A stretch of DNA of 64,000 nucleotides. Origin: Solanum dulcamara. Its lineage: Eukaryota; Streptophyta; Magnoliopsida; Solanales; Solanaceae. Location of the stretch: the NCBI RefSeq assembly GCF_947179165.1, contig NC_077242.1, positions 1,364,001 to 1,428,000 of the forward strand, read 5' to 3'. Positions 9,717 to 20,278 of the stretch are shown piece by piece (position 1 is the first letter of the stretch; each line of letters opens with the position of its first letter). The notes beneath the pieces are model-generated. The model had not been told where the DNA came from and did no database searches. It saw nothing but the letters and a program-made list of their open reading frames with translations. The position numbers were made by a program, and so were the translations under genes.

Positions 9717-12152
9717 ATGAAAGATTCAATCTTTGATGGAAGAGAAGAGTTTATGGTTTCACCACTTGGTGGAATCCCACAACTAAGAAAAGCCCATTTC
9801 TTGAAACCCATCGCTTCTTCCATTGAAGGTCCAAACTTGAAGCTTCCTTCACTCCCTTTTTCATCTGAATCTGAATGGCCATTGAAAGTCTCCTTTAATG
9901 GCTGTAGGCATCACCAGAACAAATGGAAGAAATGGGTTGCAGCCATGGAGTCTGTTCATCACTCTGTATGGAAAGCTGCTGGTATTTATGAAGCTATAAT
10001 GGGTTCAGTATATAAAGTCCATACAGATAAAGATTTGATTTTTGGGTTGGTAGAAAGGTGGTGTTGTGATACTAACACATTTCTATTTCCATGGGGTGAA
10101 GCTACTGTTACTCTTGAAGATATGATGATTTTGGGAGGGTTCTCTGTTTTGGGTGACCCTGTTTTCTTACCCCTTCAATACCGTGAGTTGGTACAAATTG
10201 AGGAAAATCTTGAAAAAGCGCGAAGGGACCTTATCGGATTGAAGGCTGATAATCATACTAGGTGGTTAAATTTTTTCATGAACAGTGGTAGGGATTATGA
10301 ACATGAAGCTTTTCTTTCTCTTTGGTTATCAAGATTTGTGTTTCCAGGTAATGAGTACGATAAAATAGGTACACATGTTTTCCCTATAGCTGTTAATCTT
10401 GCTAGAGGTACGCTACTAGCGCTTGCTCCTGCTGTTCTTGCTAGCATATATAGGGACTTGAGCTTGTTGAAACAGACTATGATAATGGCTTCATCAAAAG
10501 TTCCAAGTAGAAATAGAGACAGATTTGACATTCTTGAAATTAGTCTTTGGGCGCCACAGTTCTTTGTTCAAGTTTGGGCTTGGGAGAGGTTGGTAGCTTT
10601 GCAGCCAGAGCAGGCTCAGAATAACAATATGGTTAGTGGGGTGAGAATAGGACGATGGCACAATGTGAAACAATCAGGTGTGATTAATGTGAGGAATACT
10701 ATTGACTCCTCTGGAGAGACGTTTCAGTGGAGGCCATATACCTTGGCTGTGGAAGGTTGGTTAGTTCCCAGGTTCTACAAGGAAAAAGAAGAGTGGACAG
10801 TAGTTGAAGGACAAAATTTGGATCAGGAAATGGAGTCTTTCGTTCGATGCTTGAGGGCGTCTGAGCTTGTTGGTTTAGATTGTCAAGAACCTTATCGACC
10901 AAATCGTGTAGCAATGCAGTTTGGATATGATCAAGACTTCCCTAAATGGATTCCTCGCTCGCCTTCAAGTCCAGAACTTGCCTGGTACAACTACAGCAGA
11001 CCTACTGATTCTGATTTTAGGTTATACTATCCGTCTAGGCTGTTTGAACCGGATGTAACTATACAGTATTTGAAATGGTGGAGAAAAGAAATACTATTTC
11101 TAGCTGATGCATTGAAAGGATTTTCTCATGGACGAAGAAGTAAAAGAAGATCAAAACGTCTTTGTAACCTTTATGATTCTCCTGCTTTTGCTCCCAAGTT
11201 AAAGCAGGTGAAACTAGAAACTGATTGGGATGTTTGTGATGTTCTTCCTGGTATACGGACTGACTGTCAACCGAAACAAGTGGAGAATTACCCTGCTGCT
11301 CCTCCTGGATTTCTGAATTACCCTGCTGTTCCTCCTGGATTTCCGAATTACCCTACTGCTCCTCCTGGATTTCCGAATTACCCTGCTGTTCCTCCTGGTT
11401 TTCCAAATTACCCTGCTGTTCCTCCTGGTTTTCCTCCCAAGTGTTGTGGGAAAAATGACAAGAAGAATTTGTCTATTGGAGTTTCACAAACAATGGCTTG
11501 TGACAGTGTGCCTTGTCGCTCAACGCAGAAGCATATTGCAAAAAAGACAGTTTACACATTCACTGACTATGCACATGAAAGCAATGGCAGTAGCATTGTA
11601 GTTCCCCCCAAGTGCAATGGGGAAAATGACAAGGAGAATATATCTGTGGGGGTTTGTCAAACAGTGGCATGTGACGTTGTGCCTCCTGGTTCAATGGAGA
11701 AGCATAAAGCAGGAGAGAGCGTTTACACATCCACTGATGCACATGATAGCAATGATAGTAGCAGTGTTGTTCTTCCGAAGTGTGTTTTGGAATATGACAA
11801 GGAGAATTTATACGTTGTGCCTCCTGGTTTAACGGAGAAGCATAATGCAGGACAAAGTGTTTACACATCCACTGATGCACATGACAGCAACGAGAGTAGC
11901 AGTGTAGTTCCCCCCAAGTGCAACAGGGAAAATGACAAGGAGAATTTATCTATGGAAGTTAGTCAAACAGTGGCTTGTGACGCTGTGGCTCCTAGTTCAA
12001 CGGAGAGGCATGCTGGCTGGGAAGATGACAGAAATGAGAGTAACAGGAATATAGCCCGCGATCTTGTTAACAAATGTGATGATCTTATAACGGATATAGA
12101 ACTTAAGCTTAGCGAGCTCGAGAGACAAGTTGCTTTACACAGGAGATGCTAG
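9717..12152 (+). CDS. Plant mobile domain (PMD / aminotransferase-like) protein, MAIL-type, 811 aa
   Basis: The protein carries the plant mobile domain of the MAIN/MAIL family over roughly residues 80-450. It shows the family's W..AGI...I, V...D..L...L.ERW, F.FPWGE.T.TLED...L and LW...F blocks ([49 protein letters not shown]). MAIN and MAIL1 in Arabidopsis are nuclear proteins needed for meristem maintenance and silencing of some transposons; that role is known for the family and is only inferred here. After a basic RRSKRRSKR patch (possible nuclear signal), residues about 521-575 are five NYPAxPPGF decapeptides, followed by four diverged copies of a unit of about 45-60 residues containing PPKC...NDKEN, VPPG and [12 protein letters not shown] short helical segment ([25 protein letters not shown]) ends the protein. 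It is a single exon. The ATG follows an in-frame-free AT-rich leader. It could be a transposon-captured PMD, but no reverse transcriptase or MULE transposase is nearby. Confidence 0.85.
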   Translation: MKDSIFDGREEFMVSPLGGIPQLRKAHFLKPIASSIEGPNLKLPSLPFSSESEWPLKVSFNGCRHHQNKWKKWVAAMESVHHSVWKAAGIYEAIMGSVYKVHTDKDLIFGLVERWCCDTNTFLFPWGEATVTLEDMMILGGFSVLGDPVFLPLQYRELVQIEENLEKARRDLIGLKADNHTRWLNFFMNSGRDYEHEAFLSLWLSRFVFPGNEYDKIGTHVFPIAVNLARGTLLALAPAVLASIYRDLSLLKQTMIMASSKVPSRNRDRFDILEISLWAPQFFVQVWAWERLVALQPEQAQNNNMVSGVRIGRWHNVKQSGVINVRNTIDSSGETFQWRPYTLAVEGWLVPRFYKEKEEWTVVEGQNLDQEMESFVRCLRASELVGLDCQEPYRPNRVAMQFGYDQDFPKWIPRSPSSPELAWYNYSRPTDSDFRLYYPSRLFEPDVTIQYLKWWRKEILFLADALKGFSHGRRSKRRSKRLCNLYDSPAFAPKLKQVKLETDWDVCDVLPGIRTDCQPKQVENYPAAPPGFLNYPAVPPGFPNYPTAPPGFPNYPAVPPGFPNYPAVPPGFPPKCCGKNDKKNLSIGVSQTMACDSVPCRSTQKHIAKKTVYTFTDYAHESNGSSIVVPPKCNGENDKENISVGVCQTVACDVVPPGSMEKHKAGESVYTSTDAHDSNDSSSVVLPKCVLEYDKENLYVVPPGLTEKHNAGQSVYTSTDAHDSNESSSVVPPKCNRENDKENLSMEVSQTVACDAVAPSSTERHAGWEDDRNESNRNIARDLVNKCDDLITDIELKLSELERQVALHRRC
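11281..11440 (+). repeat. 30-bp coding tandem repeat (NYPAxPPGFP), five units
   Basis: Within the PMD gene, a 30-base unit based on 'aattaccctgctgttcctcc' plus 'tggatttccg' is repeated five times in frame with few substitutions. It encodes the decapeptide NYPA(A/V)PPGFP. The reading frame is preserved, so copy number can change without breaking the protein. Confidence 0.9.
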
Positions 12153-12825
12153 ATTCAATATAGTACGATTTCAAATACCTGTTTATTTTCCTTTTGTGTA
12201 GTTTACTTGCTGTAGAGTTATTGCTTGGTTTACCTATTCAAATTTTCTGCTTACTCTCTCTTTTGATTAGTTTTTGTATACACTGCTTGAATAGTATATT
12301 TCTAGTTTTGGCAGTAAGGATTGTCTGCAATGCTGCTGCATAGTTATCAAAAGTTTTATGAATCCTTTGCAAAGATCAAAAGAATTCTTGTTTAGTCAGT
12401 GGTGTAAAGGAATGCCTCATTCTCTTGTTGCGTAATTACATATTGATGAGATTTGTCACGACGTCTAAATATTTATTTCAATTGGTAAATTAACATGCTT
12501 ATTTAGTTGTCTTTGATAGTTTGATCTTTTGATGGTTAAATGATACTCACAGGAAATACCATTTTTGCTTGAAGTGAATAAGAAATTACGAACTTCTAGT
12601 AGCAGTGTGATTTGATTCTCTTTTGAAATAAATGTTAACAAGTGCGCAACGACGAAAAAAGTGTCTGGTTTGTTGTGATTTATTATAATTTTGGAAGCTC
12701 TTTTAGTGTGGTATTATTATCAAGTTTTACTTAAAACGAGATTTGATTAGTTTAGAGTTTAGACATGATGCCTTTTTAAGTCATAGATGAAAATGTATCA
12801 TCGAAATTTAAAGGTAAGTTTTGTA
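12153..12825. other. 3' flank of the PMD gene; no gene seen
   Basis: This stretch holds the probable 3' untranslated region of the PMD gene and AT-rich sequence. I see no ORF, RNA gene or clear repeat terminus in it. Confidence 0.5.
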
Positions 12826-13400
12826 GAGTGATGGTTAGATCGATTTTATTGTATGAGGTGGAGTGTTGGTCAATTAGAACTATCATGTTAAGAAGATGCA
12901 TAGCATGGAAATGAAGATGTTAAGATGGATGTGTGGGCATTCAAGAAGTGATAAGATTAGGGAATGAGATTATTTAGGATAAGGTAGGGAGTTACATTTG
13001 TGATGGCAAGATGAGAGAAGCAAGATTGAAATGTTTTGGATATGTGAAAAAGAGATGAGCATACGCCCCAATGAGGAGGTGCGAGAGGTTGGTTGTAGTA
13101 GGTACAAGGAGAAGTACAAGTAGGTCGAAGAATTATTGGGAAAAGGTGATTAAATAGGACATAATGTAACTTCAGGTTACTGAGGACATCATCTTAGATA
13201 GGAGGACGTGGAGTACGCATATTAGGGTTAAAGATTAATACGTAGTGAAGAGTTGTTTTGCTTTTAGAGAGTTTAGGATTGTTGGTGTTTATCGTTGTAT
13301 TAGTCGTATTATTGCAGTTCTTGCTTTTGATATCTATCATCGTTTATTGATTACTGTGTTTCGATTATTGCACTATTTTATAGTTATTATTCCTTTCTTA
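12826..13400 (+). pseudogene. Degenerate RTE-type LINE, C-terminal end of the reverse transcriptase ORF
   Basis: Conceptual translation across frames gives the typical tail of plant RTE-class LINEs: ILLYEVECW, then (after a frameshift) KMHSMEMKMLRWMCGHSRSDKIR, then fragments matching the ...RLRWFGHV.RR...PVRRCE... and ...GR.RPKK.W...I..D... blocks, and the final D...WR..IRV. Several stops (TGA, TAA, TAG) and frameshifts interrupt it. About 150 bases of T-rich 'attattg..ttcttgcttttgatatc' follow, like the LINE 3' region. No upstream endonuclease or palm motifs are present, so it is a 5'-truncated dead copy. Confidence 0.7.
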
Positions 13401-13923
13401 TAAGCTTTGCAATTTTTTCCTCATTAGTTATTATGTTTCTACACTATTTCTTCTTATTTGTACTTAAATTTGTTGTATTGGGTCAATAATCTTTTGGAAA
13501 TAATTGTGTACACTCTATTCTTCCAAAACCGCTTATGAAATTTTACTATGTATTTTACTATTATAGGGATGCATGAAATATTGATACTAGTCACTTTTTG
13601 TAATTTTGCACTAAAAACATTTATTTATTTTTAAAAAATTAACTATCAAACACAATCTAATTATCAAAATCACTTTTCGAACAATTTCAAATTTACCTCA
13701 AATAAACAATGAATAAACCCTTAATTCGATTCAAAAAAATTAGGCTTTTTTGCTAATTGAATAGATTTTTTCCTTTAGTGGTTTTGCCCAATCTGCTATC
13801 ATTACCAAAATATAAACTTCTTTTTCTTCAAAAATATTTTTATGAAAAACTATTTTAATTAAGTTCTTTTTTTTTCCCCCAATTTTTTCCTTTTCCTTAC
13901 GCCCTCAATTTCCTGGGCAACAT

Positions 13924-13932
13924 AAACCCTAA
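13924..13932 (+). promoter_or_regulatory. Telo-box (AAACCCTAA) upstream of KRI1
   Basis: The motif AAACCCTAA lies 103 bases before the KRI1 ATG, near the expected start of transcription. Telo-boxes are enriched in plant promoters of ribosomal-protein and ribosome-biogenesis genes, which fits the product. A second related string (ACCCTAAAA) is at about 13961-13969. Confidence 0.6.
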
Positions 13933-14034
13933 ATCTTTGCTGTTGGTCCTCACTTCCAATACCCTAAAACAGAGACAATAAACTTGAATTCGCCGGCCGC
14001 CGCCGCCGCCGCCGCCGTAGCCGTAAAGAGAAAA

Positions 14035-15894
14035 ATGGTATTGAAGCTATTTGAGGGTGACTATGATGAGCTGGACAAGATTGAGATCAACGAGGAATTC
14101 GCCCGCCGGTACGAGCACAACAAGAAAAGAGAGGACTTGCAAAAGCTGGAAGAGCTGAAGAAGAAAGGCATTGTTGATGACTCCGACACAGCATCCGATG
14201 ACGAAGAAGACGAAGAAGAAGAGGATTTGGACCCTTCAAGTAATTTAAAGTTCTTTGATGGTTTGCTTAAGATAAAAAAAGGTGACCCAGTTTTGAATAC
14301 CAAAGATGCTAAGTTATTCGATTCTGATTCTGAAACAAATTCTGAGTCGGAGGAGGATAAGGAGAAGAAAATGAAAAAGAAAAAGCCAATGTATTTAAAG
14401 GATGTAGTCTCTAAGCATTTGATTGAGGAAGGTCCGGAATTCGGAGATGAAGAGGAGGAGGAGGAGAATAAAGTGAAGACATATTCCGAGGAGCAAGATG
14501 ATTTGCGAGACGAGTTTTTAAATGCTGTTAAGGAGGATGATGAGGAAGAGGAGGAGGACTTGTTTAAGGTGAAAGAGATTGAGAAAGACGAGGAGGAGGG
14601 TGACCCGGAGTTTACTAAGAAGTTGGATGAGTTTTTCGGGGAGGATGATAAGTTGGATGAGGAGACAGTGTTTTTAAAGGATTTTTTTAGGAAGGAGATG
14701 TGGAGGGATGATAAGAAAAGTAGTAAGAGAGGGGATGAAATGATGATGGAGGAGGTGGAATTTTCGGAGGATGAGGAGGAGATTGAGAGACAAGAGGATT
14801 ATGAGAGGGAGTTTAATTTCAGATTTGAGGAAAATGCAGGTGATAGAGTGTGGGGACATTCAAGGAAGGTGGAGGGATCAGTGAGGAAAAAGCCAAATGT
14901 GAGGAAGTTGCAGAGGGAGAGAAAGGAAGAGAGAATGGTGCAGGCGGAAGAGGAGAGAAAAGAGGAGTTGAAACGATTGAAGAACTTGAAGAAGAAGGAG
15001 ATGAAGGAGAAGCTTGAGAAGATTAAGGAGACTGCTGGGATAGGAGATGATGGTGTTTGCTTGTTGGATGTGGATGATTTGGAGGAAGAATTTGATCCAG
15101 ATAAGTACGATAGAAAGATGAAGGCGTCTTTTGGTGATGCCTACTATGAGGGAGATGATATGGATCCTGAATTTGGAAATGATGGGGATGAACTTGAGAA
15201 GCCAGATTTTGACAAGGAAGATGAGTTACTAGGACTCCCCAAGGGATGGGATAATGTGGACAAGCCTCGTGATGGTTTTCTATCAACTAGGGAAAAACTT
15301 CTGAAAGCTATAGAGAATGAAGGTGATCATGAGCAAACAACAGATGACAACAAAGTAAGTGGAGATGATGATGATGAGGTTGCTGAAGAAGGTAAACGGA
15401 AGAAGAAACGGAAGCGGACCAATGCAGTAATGAAGGCAGTTAGAGAAGAACTAATGGAGGAGTATTATAAATTGGACTATGAGGATACTATTGAGGATTT
15501 AAAGACAAGATTTAAGTATAGGCCTGTCAAACCTAAGAGATTCGGGCTTGCTCCAGCAGAGGTGCTAATGATGGAGGATAAGGAGTTAAATCAGTATGTC
15601 CCTTTGAAGAAGATAGCGCCATATAGAGAAAAGGAATGGAAGGTATCCCGTATGAAAATGTTGCAACTGAAAGATATGCCAAAATCTGACAAGAAGCCGA
15701 AGTTTGATAATAAGGAAAAAGTTGAAGGTGAGACAGATGATAGGAAAAGGAAACAAGAGGAAGCTGACGGAGACACAAGCAAACAATCCAGGCGAAGTAG
15801 GAAACGAAAGAAACAAGCTGAGCATAATCTATCTACATCAAGGCTTAAGGCATATTCAGCTAACCCATCAGGGTCAAACAGCAAAAAGAAGTAG
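14035..15894 (+). CDS. KRI1: Protein KRI1 homolog, nucleolar ribosome-biogenesis factor, 619 aa
   Basis: KRI1 is a nucleolar protein that in yeast binds the snoRNP protein Krr1 and is needed for early 40S (18S rRNA) processing. The N-terminus MVLKLFEG.YDELDKIEIN matches the family opening, followed by EFARRYEHNKKREDLQ, a hallmark block. Long acidic tracts (Glu/Asp runs at about residues 55-70, 135-150, 170-200) alternate with basic, strongly helical segments (KLQRERKEERMVQAEEERKEE near residue 290). The conserved C-terminal block KFRYRP-like reads FKYRPVKPKRFGLAPAEVL with NQYVPLKKIAPYREKEW after it. The tail is Lys/Arg-rich, fitting nucleolar targeting. It is a single exon ending in TAG. I start at the ATG at 14035, in an AAAAATGG context; an in-frame open stretch of GCC repeats upstream (poly-Ala, 13987-14022) lacks an ATG and is taken as leader. 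Confidence 0.92.
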   Translation: MVLKLFEGDYDELDKIEINEEFARRYEHNKKREDLQKLEELKKKGIVDDSDTASDDEEDEEEEDLDPSSNLKFFDGLLKIKKGDPVLNTKDAKLFDSDSETNSESEEDKEKKMKKKKPMYLKDVVSKHLIEEGPEFGDEEEEEENKVKTYSEEQDDLRDEFLNAVKEDDEEEEEDLFKVKEIEKDEEEGDPEFTKKLDEFFGEDDKLDEETVFLKDFFRKEMWRDDKKSSKRGDEMMMEEVEFSEDEEEIERQEDYEREFNFRFEENAGDRVWGHSRKVEGSVRKKPNVRKLQRERKEERMVQAEEERKEELKRLKNLKKKEMKEKLEKIKETAGIGDDGVCLLDVDDLEEEFDPDKYDRKMKASFGDAYYEGDDMDPEFGNDGDELEKPDFDKEDELLGLPKGWDNVDKPRDGFLSTREKLLKAIENEGDHEQTTDDNKVSGDDDDEVAEEGKRKKKRKRTNAVMKAVREELMEEYYKLDYEDTIEDLKTRFKYRPVKPKRFGLAPAEVLMMEDKELNQYVPLKKIAPYREKEWKVSRMKMLQLKDMPKSDKKPKFDNKEKVEGETDDRKRKQEEADGDTSKQSRRSRKRKKQAEHNLSTSRLKAYSANPSGSNSKKK

Positions 15895-17930
15895 CAGGCA
15901 GTTAATGGGGAAGCAGTTTTGTATTACAGGTAGTTAATTAAGAATTATTTTGCAGCATGTTCGTTTTCAAATTGGTTTGTTCGAATCATATTATTTATTT
16001 CAGATTGTAATTCTATTACGTGGAAAAATTTGTATCGTGCTGTATTTTAGTTGAAACTATCAAGTACATTTGTTTCATGGTGCTGTATTTTGGAAAATTA
16101 ATAAAGTTGTTTGGAAGTTTAAATGTCACTATAGTTGTAAATGCATGGAGTTGTTGTAGTCTATCTGAAATCAAGTAAACAACTAACATAGAATCCTTCA
16201 GACTGCGCCGGTCAACTCTATTATCATATGGACGATGGGTCTGCTTTGAATTCTCTAGGCCTTCTTACACTGAACTTACAGGATGTATAATAATTGTGTG
16301 ATCAAAGACATGTCCTATATACCATGTATCGGAGATAGATTTGAGAATAGGTGTGATAGCAAGGTCTTTTTTTGTGTTTTTTCCCCTGTATTGAACCAAA
16401 GCAACGGGAGAGAGAAAAAGAGCCTTCACTTACACCAATAGAATGGGAGAAGGGGAAAAGTATGTTTGTGGTAGTTATATGTGTATAAGAAGTGAATAAA
16501 AATTTACTTTATCATAAAAAAGAGTTGGGTGACACAACACTATAGCAAACAATTAAGTGGTAACGAATTAATTGAACATCAAGCTTGCTATGCATTGACA
16601 CGAATTATTATTTTGGTAAGTAGAAGTGCCTCAATTCATTTACTTAACTATTGGATTGGTTTTCATTTCTGTGCAACTCTCATGGACTAAAGTCTTCTCT
16701 CTGGAATTGATCGCAGTTATGAAGCAAATTGCTGATTACAAGGTAGATATCTGGGAGTTCATGTTGTAACTTTTAGAGATGCATATATCCATTTTGGAGG
16801 GGGACAGGAGCAAGGAATATACATGATATCTTCTGTGTCCTCAAGCATAAACGTTCATTTTAAATTACTTGTTGGTTGAGTGATAGGGAGCTAAGTGTTT
16901 TAACAGGAAGCTCATGATTATTGGACTTTTGCAAATTAAATTTGCTTGTTTTGCCAATTCTTTCAAAGAGTCTTGAGAGGAAACATGTACTGGATTACTC
17001 GTTTTGATCCTAAAACAAAAGGATTTTGCTGTGTTAGTGTTTGTTCTTTACAACAACCTTTTTTATTTCAAAATGTTACTGTTTGTTCTCCAAGCTGCTA
17101 ACTTTAGGTATTGTAAGTTACTAAGTTGTGTTCTTTTGAAGAAATTGTAGAGTGAAGGGCTCTGTTTATTTCCTTTTTTTATTTTGCTTCCATGCTCATT
17201 GTGGTATTACACAATCTTCCAACTTACACTCTTATAATTCTTGAAAAAGTTGTGATCTTTAATGGCGGGTTTTGGATTCTTGCTCGGTTTTCTGCTTCTC
17301 TAGTTGTTTGAACAACTTCTTGTATCAAATTTCATTGCTCCTTGCTTACGGTGTATTAAAGCTCTGAAATTTTTTCTGTGCTGCAATAGGTTTCTTGTTT
17401 TAACTGTTAGTAATTGTTCCTCAAGCTGCTAACTTTCGGTATTGCATGTTAATAGATTATGTTCTATTGAAGTAATTGTGGAGTGAGGAGCACTGTTTTT
17501 TTCTTCTTTTTGGTGCTTGTTAATGACAACCCTGTGTATTACCCCCCTTGGATGTGGACTAGCAGTCCATGAGGTTTTTGAGAACTATGGAGTCTTAGGA
17601 TTAAATCCAAACACACTAGGTGATTTTTTTTCATTTGTTCAAGCCTCGACAAATAGAGTTATCCACTTAAATGTTTGGTGAGAGGTAGAAAGTATCCTGT
17701 GGAAGTTGTTGAAATATGTGTAAGTTGACCTGGCGGAGCGAATCTGGGGTAAGGCTCTTCCCCCTGAATGGGGCCCACACAGCATGAATCCGAATATAGT
17801 CGGACTCTAATGTGGGTACCGGATATTGGATGGGAAACCAAAAAAAGAACTTGTTCTGTTTAGTTGCCCCTGCTTTTCCTTATGCTTTTGATCCATCTTT
17901 ACTATTACGAACTAGAAGCTTCTTGTTCCT
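15895..17930. other. Intergenic DNA with diverged duplication and SINE fragments
   Basis: After the KRI1 3' region no full gene is visible. A 26-base segment at 16717-16742 ('ttatgaagcaaattgctgat' then 'tacaag') is framed by 'tcgcag' and 'gtagat' and could be an exon (MKQIADYK). Two diverged copies of a block of about 95 bases containing 'caagctgctaactt' sit at about 17060-17165 and 17405-17505. SINE fragments occupy 17540-17850. Confidence 0.45.
17540..17850 (+). mobile_element. Two adjoining tRNA-derived SINE fragments
   Basis: The first part (about 17560-17695) carries the words 'ggtgattttttttcatttgt', 'caagcctcgacaaatagagt' and 'tggtgagaggtagaaagta', matching the SINE family seen intact at 26054, 40000 and 57243. 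The second part (about 17735-17850) ends 'gtgggtaccggatattggat' plus 'gggaaaccaaaaaaag', the tail of the family seen at 36518-36684. Both are diverged, and no target duplications were recognised. Confidence 0.6.
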
Positions 17931-17945
17931 CAATTTCTCTCATAA

Positions 17946-18013
17946 CTAGTGACGAAGATGACGATGATGATGAGGAAGAGGAGGATCAACCACTTGCCAA
18001 CAAGAGAAAATGA
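17946..18013 (+). CDS. Orphan terminal exon encoding an acidic tail (partial, uncertain)
   Basis: A pyrimidine-rich tract ending 'cataactag' makes a good splice acceptor at about 17951. The sequence after it encodes DEDDDDDEEEEDQPLANKRK and a TGA at 18011-18013. Acidic runs closing with a short basic peptide occur in histone chaperones and nucleolar proteins, but 20 residues do not identify a family. Upstream exons were not found apart from the possible 26-base exon at 16717-16742. It may be the end of a gene whose body I could not assemble, or a relic. Confidence 0.25.
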
Positions 18014-18520
18014 ACCATTTCCTTGTATGTTTATTCTGCTTTTGTTCCATGCTTAGAGAATTAAAGAGTATGTAGTAGTAGTTGGAAGAGGAAGCTTTAG
18101 ATCATTGTCTAACTTCTTTTTTTTAAAAGTTATTGCAAACGTTGAATAACACTATAATGTTTTGTTTGTAGGGTTGAAAAATATATGAGTAGAAGTTACG
18201 TTCGAGTATAACAACGTTTGAAAGAGTAATTTCTTAAAGTTTAGTATCATTCAACTTTCAAAAATAGAGACAAGATCTAAAATGGGACCTAAGAAAAAGA
18301 CATTTGCCTGAATCATCCGAAGAGGAAAAGTTGTTTGGACTATCCATACACCTAATATAAACTCTCTTTCAAGAAACACACAAGCAAAAGTTTATTCCAT
18401 CATGTGAACACCATCCAAGAACCTTTCTTCATAACAAAGTATTAAAAAAAAAAAAAGAATACCCCCACCCCACTCTACCCCACTCCCAAAAACACATACA
18501 CCATATTCAATCAAATACTC

Positions 18521-18868
18521 TCAAATTGCAGATATTGGAGATGGTGCAGGAGCAGCAATGCTACAATAATACATCAATATATAACCTAAACTTGGATTAA
18601 AAGGGAAAAGTTTAGACCAACATTTACTATCAATCCCATTAACCACTTCACAACAAGAAGCATCAAGCCATCCAATACCAGTAAATACTTTATAAACTCC
18701 TTTTACACAACCATTTATGCTCTTAAGTGATGACCAACATTCAACAACTCCATCATCATTAGGACTTGGTCCCAATCTAATTGGATCAAATCTAGCCATG
18801 ACTAGTGAATTTGTCATGCATAATATACTGAAAAATGCAAATACCTTTAGGGATTTTGTTGCCATCAT
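18521..18868 (-). CDS. Secreted cysteine-rich prolamin-like protein (ECA1/EC1 class), 115 aa
   Basis: The product starts MMATKSLKVFAFFSILCM, a clear signal peptide with cleavage likely near VMA-RFD (residue 25). The mature part has six cysteines at residues 44, 54, 72, 73, 83 and 102, spaced C-X9-C-X17-CC-X9-C-X18-C. That pattern, with CW at the first cysteine and the central CC, is the prolamin-like domain (PF05617) of ECA1 gametogenesis-related and egg-cell-secreted EC1 proteins. EC1 proteins of Arabidopsis are secreted by the egg cell at sperm arrival; many other family members have other reproductive or seed expression, so the exact role here is open. The tail is Pro-rich (APAPSPISAI). 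The gene is intronless. Either of two adjacent Met codons could start it. A TATA box lies about 95 bases upstream. Confidence 0.85.
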   Translation of the reverse strand: MMATKSLKVFAFFSILCMTNSLVMARFDPIRLGPSPNDDGVVECWSSLKSINGCVKGVYKVFTGIGWLDASCCEVVNGIDSKCWSKLFPFNPSLGYILMYYCSIAAPAPSPISAI

Positions 18869-18960
18869 TTCTTGAAAAAAAATTAAAAATCCCAGTTTTG
18901 AGATTTTTTGTTTTTTGTTTTTGGATGATGTTTGGTGGATTTTGTGTGAAATTGTAAAGG

Positions 18961-18969
18961 TATTTATAG
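18961..18969 (-). promoter_or_regulatory. TATA box of the prolamin-like gene
   Basis: On the minus strand the sequence is CCCTATAAATACC, a strong TATA element 93-101 bases before the ATG at 18868, leaving a leader of about 60 bases. Confidence 0.65.
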
Positions 18970-20035
18970 GGAGATTTTGGAGTCATAAAGATCATTTATA
19001 CTATATTTATGACTGTTCATAAAGAGTTGCATGTTAGATGAAAATTTTGGCTTGACATAAAAAAAACATTTTCAATTTACTCTTAAGTTATAAATATAAA
19101 TAAAGAGATCATTCTTTATAGGTTGGATCTTTGTTATTTGGATAACATCACATACATATTTGTTTTTCTTTTCTAATTTTGAGAATATAATATCGAATTA
19201 AATGAATGGTCAAGGATTGAAATTAACTAGACATAACATAAGTAATTAATTCATTAACCAATTTAAAGTAACCCCTTCCTAAAGAAGCAATAAATACTAA
19301 TACTAATAACGTCTTTCAAATATAGTAGTATATCATTAAATGTTAACAGTAACAAAACAAAAAAATAAACTGATAGAACATTAATGTCACTATTTCTTGA
19401 TATTTTTTACTCATAATAATTTCTGCATATAAACACCACAAATTCTAAAATCTTTCATAATAATTTTTACTCATAATAATTTCGCATCAGTTAATGATGT
19501 TCCTAATTGTGTTGATTTCAACCCCATTTACTTGGTCCTCAATGTTGTAAAGCTGCTTTAGATATTGATTGTGGATGTTGGCCAAAAAGGTCTAAGACAA
19601 ATCCTAAACAAAAATATAATAATACACACGGGATGACAAGCGGTGCGATTACAGGAAAAATCCTCTAAAACTTACAGAGGCTTCACCTTATCTTGCATGC
19701 ATATCATAGCATAATTTGATGTTTTAAACTCGTCCGCTTAACAGAAAAATCATTAATTTTATATTATTATGCATAAAGAAACTTTTTGTTTATTATTTCC
19801 ACGAAAATGTATCATTGACATAAGCTCTATAAATACGCTATGTCAACATATATAGATTAGTTGATGTCTCGGTCAATCGTCACTCGACAGCATAGTCCTT
19901 GATTAACTTGATTGATCTGACATTTCAATTAAATTATAAGTGTAAAGCTTGGAATTTTCTAAAGAAAACTCGTTCTTTCTCAACCACTCAAGGTCAACAA
20001 AATATAGTTTTTCCTTTTATACCGGAATTTTTGGC

Positions 20036-20105
<70 letters not shown>

Positions 20106-20240
20106 TATTATTTTTTTTTTTTTATATTACTTTTTTTAAAAAAGGAAGAAACATATTTTATATTTTATTTCATTTCATGACAAAAATATGTAAAGGCGCA
20201 ATGCATTTCTTGTTTTTTCACCTGAGAAAGAGGACTTAAC
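18970..20240. other. AT-rich intergenic DNA with TA microsatellite
   Basis: This is the shared upstream region of the divergent prolamin-like (-) and kinase (+) genes. I see no gene. A (TA)n tract of about 62 bases occupies 20039-20100 and is followed by T and A runs. Apparent ORFs rich in Tyr-Ile here are the translation of that microsatellite. Confidence 0.8.
20039..20100. repeat. (TA)n microsatellite, about 31 units
   Basis: An uninterrupted TA tract about 140 bases upstream of the predicted TATA box of the kinase gene. Its length is likely to vary between individuals. Confidence 0.95.
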
Positions 20241-20241
20241 A

Positions 20242-20250
20242 TATAAATAG
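20242..20250 (+). promoter_or_regulatory. TATA box of the PBL23-like kinase gene
   Basis: TATAAATAG in the context 'aacatataaatagtctc' is a canonical TATA element. Transcription should begin about 30 bases on, near 20275-20282, so the hairpin at 20279-20304 would lie at the transcript's 5' end. Confidence 0.6.
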
Positions 20251-20278
20251 TCTCTTTCTCTTAGGTTTTTTTTTCTCC

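Noticed and set aside
9717..12152. Transposon origin of the PMD gene
   Set aside because: PMD domains do occur in MULE and Gypsy elements, but no transposase, polymerase, LTR or inverted repeat brackets this gene.
13984..14034. Upstream extension of KRI1 with a poly-alanine stretch
   Set aside because: The extension begins at TTG, not ATG. The family N-terminus starts at the ATG at 14035, so the GCC repeats are taken as leader.
14061..15884. Several antisense ORFs over KRI1
   Set aside because: They are Ser/Leu-rich shadows of the Glu/Lys-rich KRI1 coding sequence, without family motifs.
19899..20239. Hydrophobic Tyr-Ile-rich proteins
   Set aside because: They are translations of the (TA)n microsatellite.
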